From assembly GCA_963070105.1 (NCBI GenBank), contig OY718803.1:11126327-11190326 (forward strand): DNA of 64,000 bases, read 5' to 3'. Positions 1 to 13,334 of the stretch are shown here, piece after piece; the stretch's first letter is position 1; the number at the start of each line of letters is the position of its first letter. The DNA is from Litomosoides sigmodontis (taxonomy: Eukaryota; Nematoda; Chromadorea; Rhabditida; Onchocercidae). The notes under the pieces were generated by a model. It was not told the origin of the DNA. It made no database searches and saw only the letters and a program-made list of their open reading frames with translations. A program made the translations under genes and the position numbers.

Positions 1-1097
1 CACGCATACACAATAACGGTTTGCTTGAGTAGCTCAAGCGAACCAAGCATGTCCAAGCATAAATGAATCGTAGCGCTTCAAAAAAACCATGCGGGCTTAC
101 CGCCTGAGCTAGTCATAGCAGCTACGACACCATCTCTCCCACTAAAAAGGTTACTCTGGTGTCGTCACTCCAGTAAAGGTGCAACGCGGGAAGTTCTTGC
201 ACGAATCCTCAGAAATCAAAAGCAGTTCGAGGTAGGAATGCGGGAGATGAATAGATGAAATTTTTTTTGGAGAGACGCTTCCAGCTTTTCCTTGAAGCAA
301 GTCTACCAAAATATCTATCAAATCACATCATGCAGAAGTTTGAACCACATAGAAGCTCATTCGTTTGTACGCATGCATCCACCCACTCACATTATTAGTT
401 CATTTGATTTAAACTTCTCTACAGTCTAACAAATTTGAGAAGAATTCAAAAAATACAGAAGAAAAAATAAAACACTGTGGTAGAACAGTGAAAATGAGGT
501 TTGATAAATAGCACAAATATCCATCACAAGCATGAGAAAACTCCTTTCGATTTCATTATGTGAGCATTTCATAAAAAAGATAATTTAGGTGACGACGGCT
601 GACATCACAGCTTGCAATACTTATCAATGTTTGTTGAAACTATCAAATAACAACACAAAGTTCATATAACTTTTTCTGAAGTATAACCTCCATGTCAAAA
701 AACGCTTATCCCAAGATAGTAGAGTTCATCTACTGCTTACCCACACATCATTTTTGTCTTCTATCACAAAATGAAATGCTAGCAACAATGAACCGTGAAT
801 TTACATTGAGGAATATAAATTACCAAATAATGAACTATTTTGGTAGTACGAACCCCAAAAACAAGATGCAGTCATATCATGCGTATCATATCATCATCCA
901 TAGCTGAGTTACAGGAAAGTAAATTACGGTAACAGAATAAGTCAAAAAGTAAAAAAGAAAAAGTACTGACGGTCCAGAACGATAGGAAAACCGTATATTC
1001 ACTTAGCGAGAAAAAAAAAAAAACAAATGTGTAGCTAACAGTTGCTACCATTAATATGGATCAGAGAAATAATTATCTCCAGAGTACAAATATATAC
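1..1097. other. Left-edge non-coding stretch, probably afadin intron
   Basis: No exon could be placed here with confidence. The last recognised afadin exon ends at 1098 with a good donor (GTATAT), so this is most likely intron leading to the PDZ-coding exons, which should lie left of the window. A block at 101-141 (minus) has an acceptor (CTTTTTAG) and a strong donor (GTAAGC), but its phase does not join the preceding exon. Confidence 0.5.
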
Positions 1098-4000
1098 CTT
1101 CACTGTTTGCACTGAGCTGGACATTTTTATGGGTTCTTCAGTAGTAGATCTAGCCTTCAAATAAATCGTCCAACTGCCTGAGGAGTGGTTCTGTGGAAAG
1201 AAACGGCATAAACCTGAAAAGCTTTATCGCATCCCAAATGCTTATTTTGCAGAATGATAGTTCTTCATTGTAGAGATTGAGAATTCAAATCTTTTTAGAT
1301 TTTAAAGTAGCTCAAACATCAAAAACTGCGAAATCTAGGGAAGAAATTTAGAATAACTCATTACCTTGAGCTTGCAAACCACTAATTACTTCAGCAAAAG
1401 CAGGGGAAAGTCCATGGATGAGATCTGAAAATGACTTTTTTCACATTTTTTCAATCATCTGCAAAACCACATCTATGATTGATATGGAGAAAAATAATTC
1501 GTCAGATACAGATGACGATAAGAGATGAAGCCAAACCTGGAGAATAGCCATCCTGAGGAAGAAGGAAGGGCAGTTGTAGCTCACGTTCTTCCTCAAGTTG
1601 TATCGATGCTCCATCTTGCGTTGCCATCACATCTGCATGTATTTCCGCAAGTCGTACAATACTTTCAACCAGCTCATTCAAGATTGGTTCTTCACCAACG
1701 TCCAGCACTATATGCTCAAGGAACCAACGTACCTTAAAAATTCCTGTCTTATCCAACAATTATTTCTCTAGATGTCACCAATTAGGCACACAATTTGCAA
1801 GAATATGTGTCATACATTCAATTGATGCATCGTCTCAACAAAACCTAAATCATTTTCAAGGATTTTATGGAATTCGACGAAGATTTGATACTTCAAAACT
1901 GGTTCTTTACTAAAATCCAGCACTATACGCTCATTAAAATCGAACTCTATATGTTGTATTAAAACGCAAATTCTGTCAAACCATTAAAATACAAACTCTG
2001 TTTACAAACTCTGTCTTTCATAACATACCAGCGAACAACTAAATCCTAGGAATAGACAACAGAGATAAAATATTCCGAGACGAAAGGAAAACCTAAAAAT
2101 TAGCACCTGCACACTGTTCAATTTGTAGCAAGTGGCACCCAAATTACTAATCTGATCAACAGTTTTCGGTGTTATAAGAAGAGTTATTGCTTGATTGATA
2201 CGATCCATGTGACATTCAGCGGCCAATTCTAATCCTTGCCGATAGGCCCATTCATTTATGTGACCGAGACGAGTTCGCAACCTAAAATCAGGGAATGGGT
2301 CTTCGCATTATTAATGCTCAGATTAAATGCCGCATATCAAATGCCACAAATCAAAAATAGCATCGAGACTTAAAACAAATTCAGTTTTTAATTGCACGAT
2401 TTCATAGTGTATGCTTTTACATTGCATTAACAAGTGGAACTTGAACACTCAGTAAGTTGCAAGTGTCATATTAATTGTTTCAATAAATTGATTTCAGCCA
2501 TGTATTTGTCTGACTGCACAGTATCCGCTAAAATCGTTGTAGCTCTAAACATACCGAACACCGAACGCACGACTGCAATAGGGTATGCCAGATGAAGACA
2601 CAAGCCAATTAAAGAGTACTACATTGATGTAATAAAACAACTGCGAGAATAACTGAATCGTTAATGCTGCATTCAACCGGAAATAACGTAACAAACGCAT
2701 GATTTCCTCTAACTTCGCAACGATATCGTCTAAAGTAAGGTTTAATTTCGAAATTTTTGTCAAATTTTAGAAAAATTGTCTGCAAATATTTAGCAAGAGT
2801 CAATGGCCATAAAAAAAGTAGACTGCATGAGTAATATAGGACAAAAAAGTTATTGCAGTGTGCAGATAAAATATTCATTATCTTCCTGTCAGACAATCGT
2901 AATTTATCGAAAGTCACGAACTTTCAGCTTGAAGAATTAGCATGCTTGCCATAGCCAACCTAAGCTACCTGATTTTAAAATTCTTGAAGTTTAAACACTA
3001 TATCAGGTTATCTACCTTTCGCAGCCTTCCGCTCCCAAAACTTTAGATTACATCCTTATAAAATCCAAAAACTCCCATCTCTACAAAAAACGAATACATA
3101 CGCGAAGCAGATTGGTCATCCAGGAAGGCATCCCTAATTGAATTCAGCGCACTATCAAGATTTCTTTTCAATACCGTTCCCAACATTTCAAAAGTTTTTT
3201 CAACACAACCAGCTAGAATCTGTTGAGGAACACCACGCGACAATGACGATAAGTCAAGATCCTGCTTGAAGAAATTCAATAATTCACTTGAATTTGCCAA
3301 CCAGAATCCCAGAGATTCTCGTGATTGTCGCTGCTGCAACATAATCGCAAAAATGAGAAAGCGAAATTTCGATACAAAACAACCATAATCGTCATCCTAA
3401 TATCACCAAATATTTACACATTATCTTTCTTCCGGATTTTTTCTCTTGAAGACGCCACCCAAACACTTTACCAATTTAGAAATAAAATTTGAACCACTTT
3501 ATTGCAACGAAAGGATATGAAGAAATCCAGGAAAATATTTCATATTCGGCTTTAAATTTACGAGTACTTTTACAAACTACTGTAAACTGTTTGCACTTCA
3601 TTATTTTAGCGTTAGTTTAGTTTTTCGTTCCACATCAATCAAAAGTGATTCAGAGACCTTCGAAACTAGCATCAAGCGATTAGCAGCTTTTGTCAAAAAT
3701 AGTTGTAGTCGAGTGTGGTTGCTAGCGATAGAAACCGTTTGTGAGGGAAGCAATAATCGGTGACGTGCGACCACGTATACCACGTATGCTGGCGTAAGTT
3801 TGAACTGTGCATCCTCTCTTTCGGGACAAATTAGTCGGTGTAGAAATTCATCTTCCGCTACAGAAACATTTTTAAAATAAAGAAGATATCATTAAAATTC
3901 TTTACTCGTCCAAAAAAATCCTTCCTAGCTCGATAAACTTCTTACATATGGGAAATTTTTTTGACCAATGCATTTTCGAAATTTTGATAAATTTCATTCT

Positions 4001-7000
4001 TTTTTTGAAAATTACAAACCTTCTTCCTTTACTTCAGCCAAAGCTGGTAAAGTATCAGCAATGCACGCTGATCTTTCGCTTCCAAGTCTATTTATGCTGG
4101 ACATTGGAATACTTTCTAACTCTCCGCTTATCGTAGATGATGAAGCTAACCTGAAACGGTGAAATAATTTCAATTTGATCATAACTGATCAAAAGATGGA
4201 TATTCTTCCATACAGCAGTGGGATGAAATCGGTAATTTGGATCCATCGGATAACCATATCTCTCCCTACAGAAAGCTATTACTCGGTGTACGGATCTGTA
4301 GTACTAAGTAAAAATGCTGAGCATAGTTAAAGCTCACGAACAAAATAAAACATCAGAGAAGGAGGAAAAGCTAAGGAGACTGGCTATAACAAAATATGAA
4401 AATAATAGGAAGGTTACTTCAGGAAAAAAGCCAGACTATTGTTGATTTTGTGCAATAGTGGATTGTCAGCCGATTTTATATTTTATGTAAACAGTCAAAC
4501 AGTCACAGTTTGAGCGAAGAGATTCAAAAGACAGTTGGTACGATAATTTAACAAATACTTGAGGAAGATTTTTAAGACGAAAGAGAGGCAAAGAGACATT
4601 CTGACACAAAAATAAAACACCTTCAATCTAATGAAAAAAAATTATAAGAAAGGGATGAACGATGAAGATCATGCAAAATCATATGTATCTATTAAAACTT
4701 TGCTATAAAGACTTTTAGGTATCTTCGCAGAATTTTGTTGTCAATGAATAAATTCAAAAATTCATTATATCATACATAAGTAATGAAATATTAGTCAATG
4801 AATGATAAAATTAATTTCGCAGACACAATTGGTGCATTGATAAACATTGAGATTTAATCATTTCCAGGCAAAAATTTTTCACTACTGAGTGGAGGAAAAA
4901 AGATTTAGCTTGATGTGAACAGCTACCATTTAACAAATTTTAACAGCAAACGTTCGGTTGAACAAATCAGATGATACTGTTCCACTAGCTTTTTCATTCG
5001 TTCCATTAGCAATAATAGAAGCAATATCTAATGGAATGATTTAGTCGTTGATTTATGTCTCACATAGTTGGTAAACCTGGAAGTGATATGCCAGGGAAAA
5101 GCAAACTTCTGTTTGAACAGGGCCGAGAACACTGATGATAACGGTCCCACAATTTTAATTGGAGCCGACATAATGCCGACAACATCGAACGTTCTCTCTA
5201 TTCTGCCCACACTCTTTGCTTTGAGAAAAAAAGAAACTTTAACGAATTTCATAAAAAGGAGACATCGCAATGACTCATAAATGGAAAAGCAAATATGAAC
5301 GGGGAAGAAAGAGAGTTAAACCTATTCGTTCCAAATATTTAAATCTACTCGGAGAAGTAAGTTTGACTTTTACACAGTTGAGTGAAATTTCTACACACAA
5401 GATTTTTCCACAAAAACCAGCATTGATGTCCTCTAATTGTCATCACGTAGCAACTGTCTCAGACAAAACATGAATTCTAAGTTTTTGAAAAAATCCACTG
5501 ATAATTAAAATGTGATTTTCAAATAGCAAGAATTCAACAGTATGAAGAAAATGAACTTTTCAACTAAATAAGTATATCGAAGGTAATAAAAAATTGTCCA
5601 TAATATCAGACAATTTGGATACTAAAAATAACATAGGATTTTTGAGAGAAAAATGTCTTGCACTACTACTTCCCCAACCTGTTTTGAAAGTTTCAAGATC
5701 CAGCACCATTTTAGAAATTAAAGTATATATAGTAGCTGATCAGGAGAAGCCAACGAATAAGGTAAGACGATAACTGTTGCTGTGACACATTTATCCGAAC
5801 AACTGCGTCCTTATCAGTCATTACCTCCTTGAACAAACAGAGAAAAAATTTTCATCGTATGTAAATAAATTATTTTCATACTGAAGAATAGAATTAATCA
5901 ATTAGAATTCTCTGGAAAGGAATTCATTGAAAATGAGTGTAGTTAAGATCTTGCAAAATTTTAGCTAATGTCAAAAACAGATATCGCGAAGAAATTCACA
6001 TCTCCATTGCTATTCTCTCTGCAGCCTTGCACAAATTTTGCATGCTCAAGAAAACAAAATAGTTATGGAAAAAAACATTATGTAATCCTAGGAAATACGA
6101 ATAAAAACTAATATGACTAAAGAAATACGAATACGAAATAAGAATTAAGAAATAGGAATAAAAAATACAGAAGCATTAATTCCTTGACTTTTTTTATTTT
6201 ACCCTTATCCAAAAAGTTGCGTTGTAATATCACTTCTGCTAGATCACTCGCACACTCGGACATGATGAATAGTTCACACTTCGCTTAACTTGCTAATTTG
6301 AAATGAATATTTATGAATGACCAAATAAAACATGAGTCATCAAAAGTGAATAGCTATGCCCCAGTTTGTGCCCAATGTGTGCATGTTATTCGCAGGTACG
6401 ACAGTTTTGAACATGTATCAACAGTTATTCGAAACACGAGAAAACAGAATTAGGAATTGTAGAAAAGAATTACTCATGCCTGCTTATTTAAAATAATCAT
6501 TTGTATGTTATGCAAACAAGCCTAAATAATTTAATTAAACACAAACGAAGTTAAACAACTCGGATCTGTGAAACGATTGGCTCAAAACTCACACAATTCC
6601 TTACAAAAGCGTAATTTTTTCCTATTGATTTGTGCTATATTTTCTGAAATCATCTCTCTTATTTCAAATATTTTTAAATAAATTCGCGTAATTACCCGTA
6701 TTTATGATTTTTTAAAATAAGACTTGGGTTTCCATTCTTGCCATGAATTTTCGCGAATTTTTTTGAATCTATTTACTTTCATCTGCAATAATGTTACTTG
6801 CTGTTTCTAGCTACATTTGCTTGTGTAACTAATTATTGCATCAAGCTACTCTTATAATCTGAAGAGTTTTAGCTAAAATTAAGCCAAATCAGCATTTTTT
6901 TCTGAAGCAAGTCTGGAATCAAGGAGTATGAAGTTGCCATATATAACAAACAGAAATAAAACTTTGTAGGAAGATTTTACTATCAGCAATTCTCTATCCA

Positions 7001-10000
7001 AACAATGAATCACCGCGCATTATTCTCTCCCAAAGACGCCATTGCAAGCACGAAAGCATTCAGTGTAATTTAAGCTTTCCGAACGATGAAATGAATGCCG
7101 ATAATATTTCTTCCTGATAATCCCGAAAAGTAATGTAAAAAAAAACGATGATGTTTGTTTCTAAGTGATAGAAAAAGGAATCTCACAAATATGAGGCCAA
7201 TAGACCAAAATCTTTTTGCTGGTCTTCTCAACCAAATGAATAAAGAAATCTAATCCTTCCCATATTCGAGTGGTCTTCCTTTTATAAATGTTCTATAAAA
7301 TGGTGATTTTTTCTTAGTAAATTACGAATGATAATAATTTTTCGAAGTCTAAAAAAATTGCAAGGAAAGAGTGCACACAACATGGCACTTTCAAAAACAG
7401 CAAAACAGAAACGGAGATGTGCAAACAGTTTTCGTTAAACTCACCTCATCAAGTACTTAAGGTATTTTAGAAGGTAAAGAAAGTTTTTTTTGCCTTTCTT
7501 TTTTCTTCTGCTCTAAAATTTCAGCAAGAAAAAAAAGAAAGACAGAAAAATTTCAAGATTCAAACTGCGCATTCGGCCTTCGAGCAACCTACGTATAAGG
7601 AGAAATGAAAAGAGCACTAACCTCCTCAATTCTGGCATTATTTCTATTCTATTACTGTTTCCATTAACCATACGCATTTTGCCGGCATCCTGAAACTAGT
7701 AACACCTCAGACTGAAGCTTACAAACAATTTGGAATGATTTAAGTGACAAAAACTATACCATTTTTCAAACTTTTAATTATGATAACTCGTATTATTAAA
7801 TCCGTAGAAATTAGAATTCGAAATCTCAATAAACTGACCCAAGAACTTAGATAACGAAACATATGTCTGTGACCGATTCCGATTATGTTCCCATCACGAA
7901 GAGCTATGGTTTGAGAAATACGTTGACCGTCAACCTGCAAGTTCCAACTTCCTCTTCAAATTCAAAAATTTATTTTATCACATTCAGTCTTTCAAAATCG
8001 TATAATTACAAGATAAACCTCAACGTAAGCATTTTGATCCGAAGGTGTTATTGTTACAACACCGTCTTGATAATTGATAACTGCGTGTCGAGGTTTGATA
8101 CACTGACCATCTAGAAACAAACCCATCGAGCGATCTGAACCTATACCAATCACACCAAACGGAAGATGTATCGGCTTCATTTCTTGGATTTCTTTACCGT
8201 CTAAATATTACACTGCTTTAAATTGATTACTGTAGAATTGAATTATGATATCAAAAAATTTTGCTTTGTAAAAAACGTGGGATAAATGGTGAATCAACGG
8301 TGAGACAAAACGTCACCTAAAGTTAGTTGTAAAAGACACGGTTTGACAGCAAACAGATTTTGCAAACGCAGAATTTGTGAAGCTCCCACACTGAACTTTT
8401 GCGGATCAGCGTAACTGGCAGTAAGTGCTGCAGCTGATGATATTGATGAGTGACGGGCATACGGCCTTGCTACTTCAGATGATTGATGTTTTACAACAAA
8501 AAATATTTCTTCTGATGGATCTGGTACACGATTTGCTAGGCTAACTAACGGATACTCATTATAATCCATAATTCGCTCGTGCCGATTGATATTCAAGAAT
8601 CGTAAATCGTTTAATGAACGAGAAAGCTTCGTAGAAACTGGTATCACCATCTGTAAATATAGTATTATTCCTTTACAATAATCAACACTTTATATGAAAG
8701 CTTTCGTGAAACTAGGGTAATAAAATCTAAAAACTAATTTGCTTATTAGGCACCGATTTTCGTAACTTAAACTGATAATGTGATTAACAGCTGCTACTAA
8801 TAATTCACACTGTTTTGCATTATATAAGTATCAACATTTAAAATACGAGTATGGATATTACACCTCAACCAGAACATATTCCTCCACATTTTTGTTGATA
8901 CCATATTTTTCTAAAACTTCCTCCAAAATTCTGCTTGTTGTATCACGCACTGATACAAGAAGTGTGACGTACGGTCGACTTGGTTCTAATTCATAACCAT
9001 AAATCTTTAAACTGCCACCTTAAAATTTTTTTTCATTTTTTAGTTTTATAAAATATGAGGAAGCAAAGGATATGGAAGAAATGCTTCTTTGTATATGTTT
9101 TTCGAAAATCATTGTACGATGGTTTGTGGGATTTTTCTTTCTTCTGGATTGTAGGACTAATCATTTAACGGAGCGTCATTTGTAACGCAACGCCGGTAAT
9201 GTGTCCGAAAAATCATTGTATAGCACGTATATAACCACTAATTAGCACTTTCAATTGCGAATTAGCTTCTCAAGGTCGTGCGAAGAATCGAGATTCCAAG
9301 TTATTCGTTGTCATTTAAACTACCCACTACGCCATGTTACTGACAAATATTGACATGACTTCATGCTAAAACAGTTGTGCGCACTGAAAATCTTAAGGGA
9401 TTTTATGTTATGTTAGATTTTGAAACTTCCGCAATTTTCCAAATTTAAAGATTTTTGGATTCCCACATCTTCAGTTCCTGTCGTTTATTTACGTTATGCG
9501 CACAAATGGATGTTTTATCGACTGCTTCATCTATTTTCGTGCCTTTTTCCTTTTCAAATTCAAGAAAACGTGGCTAACAGTACGCGGTATTATCGTTTGC
9601 CATAATAATGTTTAAAAAGACACGCCGTATTATGACACGTCGCTACTAATTCCTTGAACTTTTTGTTACGAAAAAAGCTAAATTTCGAGCTTCTGTTATT
9701 ACCTTGACCTAAATCTTTTAATTTTGCGGCAATCTTTTTTTCGCGTCGTTTTTTCATTACAACTTCTGGATTTGAAATTGTCCGCGTAAATGTCGTTGGT
9801 GGCAGTGCTCTGTATAATTCTTCAGATGCGCGTAAGTTCGGCTCTTGTTGCTCAACTGCTGAAATTTTTATTCGTAATTAAAAATAATTTTTGCCAACAC
9901 AACTTTCTCTGTTTAAGTTCCATGTTTTGTTCTCTATCGCGACATTTCTCTACAAAGCACCAAAAATCTCTGTAATTCTTCAGCGGAATGAGACAAGCGG

Positions 10001-11833
10001 TTAATATGCACACACACACTTTTATCAAGAATGTAATCTGACCATGCAATCGGAATGGTCGTATAATTCTGATGCTTAAAATACTAGCTGCACATTAAAA
10101 TATTCCCACTTAACTCCACATTATTGATGAAGTCATTAAGTCACAGTATGTACTTAATATCTTCAAAGAGTTTTTTGGTAAAGGAAATAGACTCTAATAA
10201 GAAATTTTGGTCCTAATGACAAACTGTAAACGAAAAGTAATATGAGCGAAAACAACGGAAACCTTTTTGATGCTTTTTTTTCAGTTCTTTTTCTTCCTTC
10301 TTCGAAAACCTTTTTTGATTGCCGCTCAAACTATCAACGGTATTCTAAAATAATTCGTTGTCTGAAAAAATTGTAAAAAATCCTGAAAAACTGAAGACCT
10401 GTGTCGTTCTCATGCAATCATCGCTCATACCCATCTTCATGAACTTCCTTATATTAACGCTAGCTATACGTGAAGTCAACGGTGAAACCTTTGCACGATA
10501 GGTTTCATACCGCCATCTATCCTCCACATTATTGTAATCCACTTATTGTCCGTGATTATCTCTAACTTTTCACTTTATTTTTAAGTGTATACACAATGGC
10601 TCTATCTTATTTAACTCTACTGACTGGTCAATAACGTAATGATCCAACATGTTCAACATTCTTGAAATTTCCACCCAGCCAACATCGATTTTTTCCGTTA
10701 TAAAAATCTAAAAACTAAATTTTATACCTTGATAGAAGTGGTGTTAGGATGTGCCCTCAACAGAAACCGACCTTCGCGATCATCTTTATGCCATTTCAGC
10801 TGTACAAGTAGTGGTTTCTCACTAGGTTCTAAGCACCGCTCATCGCCATTTTCATGAACTTCCCACAAAGTATATTCTGGATCACTGAGCCTTAAATCGA
10901 TTCATCCTTTTTAAATAATACTAAACTTTTAGATTGAAATACGGTAACGCGACTATTACCGATGACTAAAAACCATCAGTAAACTTACATTTTCAAGTCA
11001 GGATGAAACTTATCGACCAGCGCACTAATAACTGCCCGTGCCGTTGCTGTACTGGAAACACGAATACATTTCGTCAGCACTTTATCTTTCGATTCTTGAA
11101 AGTAGAATCTCATAACGCCATGAATCTCAAGATCCTGAAATCTTACAAAAAGGAATTCTTCACTCATACACATTAACAATGGCTCTACATAACTAAACAA
11201 AGATTTATTTACAAATGTAAGTATTCTCTCATCCACAGCTGACATTTAGGTAAACACGTTGAAATTGCTTCGTACCTCGAAATAACGACTACAACAAAAC
11301 AATGTCAAAAGTTGAATATGACTGTCAAGACATTTCTTTAAATTAGGGAATTAAATCAGTTGTAATAGTAATCGTATAAAAAATCTCAGTAAAAAAATTC
11401 AAGAAAAAAAGTTAAAAAACTTTGTTCAATGTTCGAGCCGATTTCATTCAAACAGACTGAACAGAATATCAGACATCGAATAAGTTAGTAAGCTATATCC
11501 TTTTTTCTAAATTTGCCAAATTATTACTTTATTTGTGCCAAATGTCATCTTAATCACCTTAATTGTCTAATTTTAATTGCAAGTGTCATGGCCAATGAAT
11601 CAAACATTTTTGCCGAATGGCCCAAAATGAATGATCGGTACACGTTCGGTATTTCGATATTTTCTACAATATGTTACTTTATAAAAACTTAAAGTTAGCA
11701 GAAATTTCAAATCCAAAACCTCTGTTGGATAGCTTAGGTTGAATAAATCAAGCCGATTTTCATTCCACTGTTCAACCAGTTGCTGTAGTTGCTCGCGTTC
11801 GGCTTGCTTGGCCACCGGCAGCCTGCTTATCAT
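1098..11833 (-). CDS. afd-1: Afadin / canoe (AFD-1) adherens-junction scaffold, 3' end outside the window
   Basis: Afadin tethers nectin-type adhesion molecules to actin at cell junctions and binds Ras/Rap GTPases. Exons read on the minus strand: 11833-11720, 11134-10989, 10890-10728, 10344-10263, 9858-9703, 9018-8864, 8650-8317, 8200-8019, 7934-7839, 7689-7622, 4150-4020, 3857-3658, 3333-3102, 2729-2555, 2281-2107, 1732-1537, 1424-1365 and 1213-1098. All joins are phase-consistent and give 927 codons. The N-terminus carries the afadin signature WNENRLDLF...YPTE-DLEIHGVMRFYF. RA1 follows (exons 2-3, KCIRVSSTATARAV), then RTISNPEVV (exon 5), RA2 (exon 6, GSLKIYGYELEPSRPY), FHA (exons 8-9, PRHAVIN and VDGQRIS) and DIL (exons 12-16, LGFWLANSSELLNF, LNAALTIQLFSQLF, LQLPFLLPQDGYS, then SGSWTIYL). 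The PDZ domain and C-terminus are not in the window. The start was chosen because it gives the usual short leader before WNxNRLDLF and lies 37 bases inside an apparent trans-splice acceptor at 11871-11872. Domain order and residues make the identity near certain; single splice sites are less so. Confidence 0.95.
4151..7621 (-). other. Long intron (3.5 kb) of the afadin gene
   Basis: This is by far the longest afadin intron here, between the exon after the FHA domain and the linker exon rich in Ser. The phase is AG|G across the gap (R then LASSS), so no extra exon is required. Only short unconvincing frames occur inside, and I see no recognisable gene, RNA or long repeat. Confidence 0.6.
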
Positions 11834-13308
11834 GGTCGAATTATCCAGAATATACTCCTCCTTCCCGAGACTAGAAAATCTTTCCAAAATTAATCAATGC
11901 ATTCAGGAAACGTGCAATTTTTTTCACTTATTTAACTTCGTGACGCTGAAAAACCTTGAAAGTCAAACAGAAGTTGGAAATCATTGAAAGCGGAAAATTG
12001 ATCTTAAATTGCAAAAGAATTGTAAACAAAAACATTTTCGAAAGAACAATTTAGACTTGTTTTACTTCAAAAATTTGAAATAAAAAACGAAATTGAAAAA
12101 AAGGAATCCGAATTTGTTCCGAAATGCGAATTTAACCTCGAAGTGAAAATGAAAAATTTGGATGAAGTAAATTATTCAAAGCTTTCAGTTAACTCTACGG
12201 AAATAATGATAATGGCCGTGATAAACGCGTCGGGTGTGCCCACAACACTACCCTTAAGTATCTAACAGCAAAAATAAATATTAAAAAAGTGAGAAGCCGG
12301 GACTGGAAGGTCCGCGGTTTAATCCTCCTAAATATGAATAGCAATGAAGAAAGGAGGAGGGTGAAACGATTAAAATGCTAATGAAGCGAAGAGTACACAC
12401 ACTAAAATTACTCATTTAAGTATGAAAGTAGCACAACGAATAGTGGTAATGGTAGCGAAACAATCACTTGACTGTCCGAGAGGTATCACCAACTCAACGT
12501 CAGCAACAATGTGAGTCACAAAGGTCACATTATTCAAAGGTCATATGCAAAGGTCACCCAACTCAATGCCACTCCCTCGCCCTCTCTACCTCCTCCCCCG
12601 CTATAATCTTAGATATGAAGAAGAGTACGACTGAAGTGACCTTCAACTTTCGTGCCGATTTTATTTCATTTCATCTTTCAATACGCCACTACATGGTCCG
12701 TTAAAATAGGACTAGAGTTGAAGCTTAAGGAAATGCAAAAGCATTTTTAGCGGTGAATTGTTGTTACGCATTGCTTCCTTAGATATCAGCTTATTCCTTT
12801 ATCCGCCAATCATTCTTATCAGTCTTTATCCTCTCTCCCGTGACGCGTTACTCCGCGTTGTTATGATTTTTCGAAGTCTTTTGTTATTTGCTTTAAATCA
12901 TTGATTTATATTATTTAAAATGTGTACAATCCGTGATCGCCTTTCCTTACATGTAATTTTGATTAAAAATTCCTTTTTTTAATTTATATATTTGAATTGT
13001 CGTTCGCTGTTTCTTATTTATCTCAGATCAGCTTAATGCATATTTTTCCAGAAGATGGCGTACGGTTAGCTCAATTACACTTGCACTAGAAAACGGTGGA
13101 CAACTTTTTCTTCTATGGAATTATCTTGGCTATCTTCAACGAAACTTCATCTGCTTTGGCAATTATAAAAGTTCTCGGTAAATCCGAAGTTACTTTGATG
13201 ATGCTCGAGAAAATTAAATTTTTGTATTGCTGATTTCCACTTATGAATAACACTATATGATTATAAACTAATTTCAGATGGAAATAAAATTTTACGGTTT
13301 AAAAAGCA
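11834..13308. promoter_or_regulatory. Divergent promoter region between afadin and the zinc-finger gene
   Basis: About 1.4 kb separate the two divergent genes. It includes the two short 5' leaders, each entered by an apparent trans-splice acceptor: TTTTCTAG at 11871-11872 on the minus strand, and ATTTCAG ending at 13277 on the plus strand. The middle holds a cluster of AAAGGTCA half-sites, described separately. No coding exon is evident. Confidence 0.5.
12512..12643. promoter_or_regulatory. Cluster of nuclear-receptor extended half-sites with an AP-1-like site
   Basis: AAAGGTCA occurs at 12520-12527, 12536-12543 and 12549-12556, all in the same orientation. The inverse TGACCTT lies at 12637-12643. 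A canonical TGAGTCA (AP-1/bZIP type) sits at 12512-12518. AAGGTCA is the known monomer site of NR5A/ERR/ROR-class receptors. Use as an enhancer is inferred from clustering and from its place between two divergent starts. Confidence 0.4.
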
Positions 13309-13334
13309 ATGCAACACAAAGGGATGACAACTGA
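13278..13334 (+). other. Upstream ORF overlapping the zinc-finger start codon
   Basis: Immediately after the TTTCAG acceptor (AG at 13276-13277) is an ATG in another frame. It runs 18 codons to TGA at 13332-13334, past the main ATG at 13309. If the leader is trans-spliced here, this ATG would be the first one ribosomes meet. An upstream cis-spliced exon is an alternative. Confidence 0.4.

Noticed and set aside
101..141. Exon-like block with acceptor CTTTTTAG and donor GTAAGC on the minus strand
   Set aside because: Its phase does not join the last afadin exon and the short peptide matches no PDZ sequence; left unassigned.
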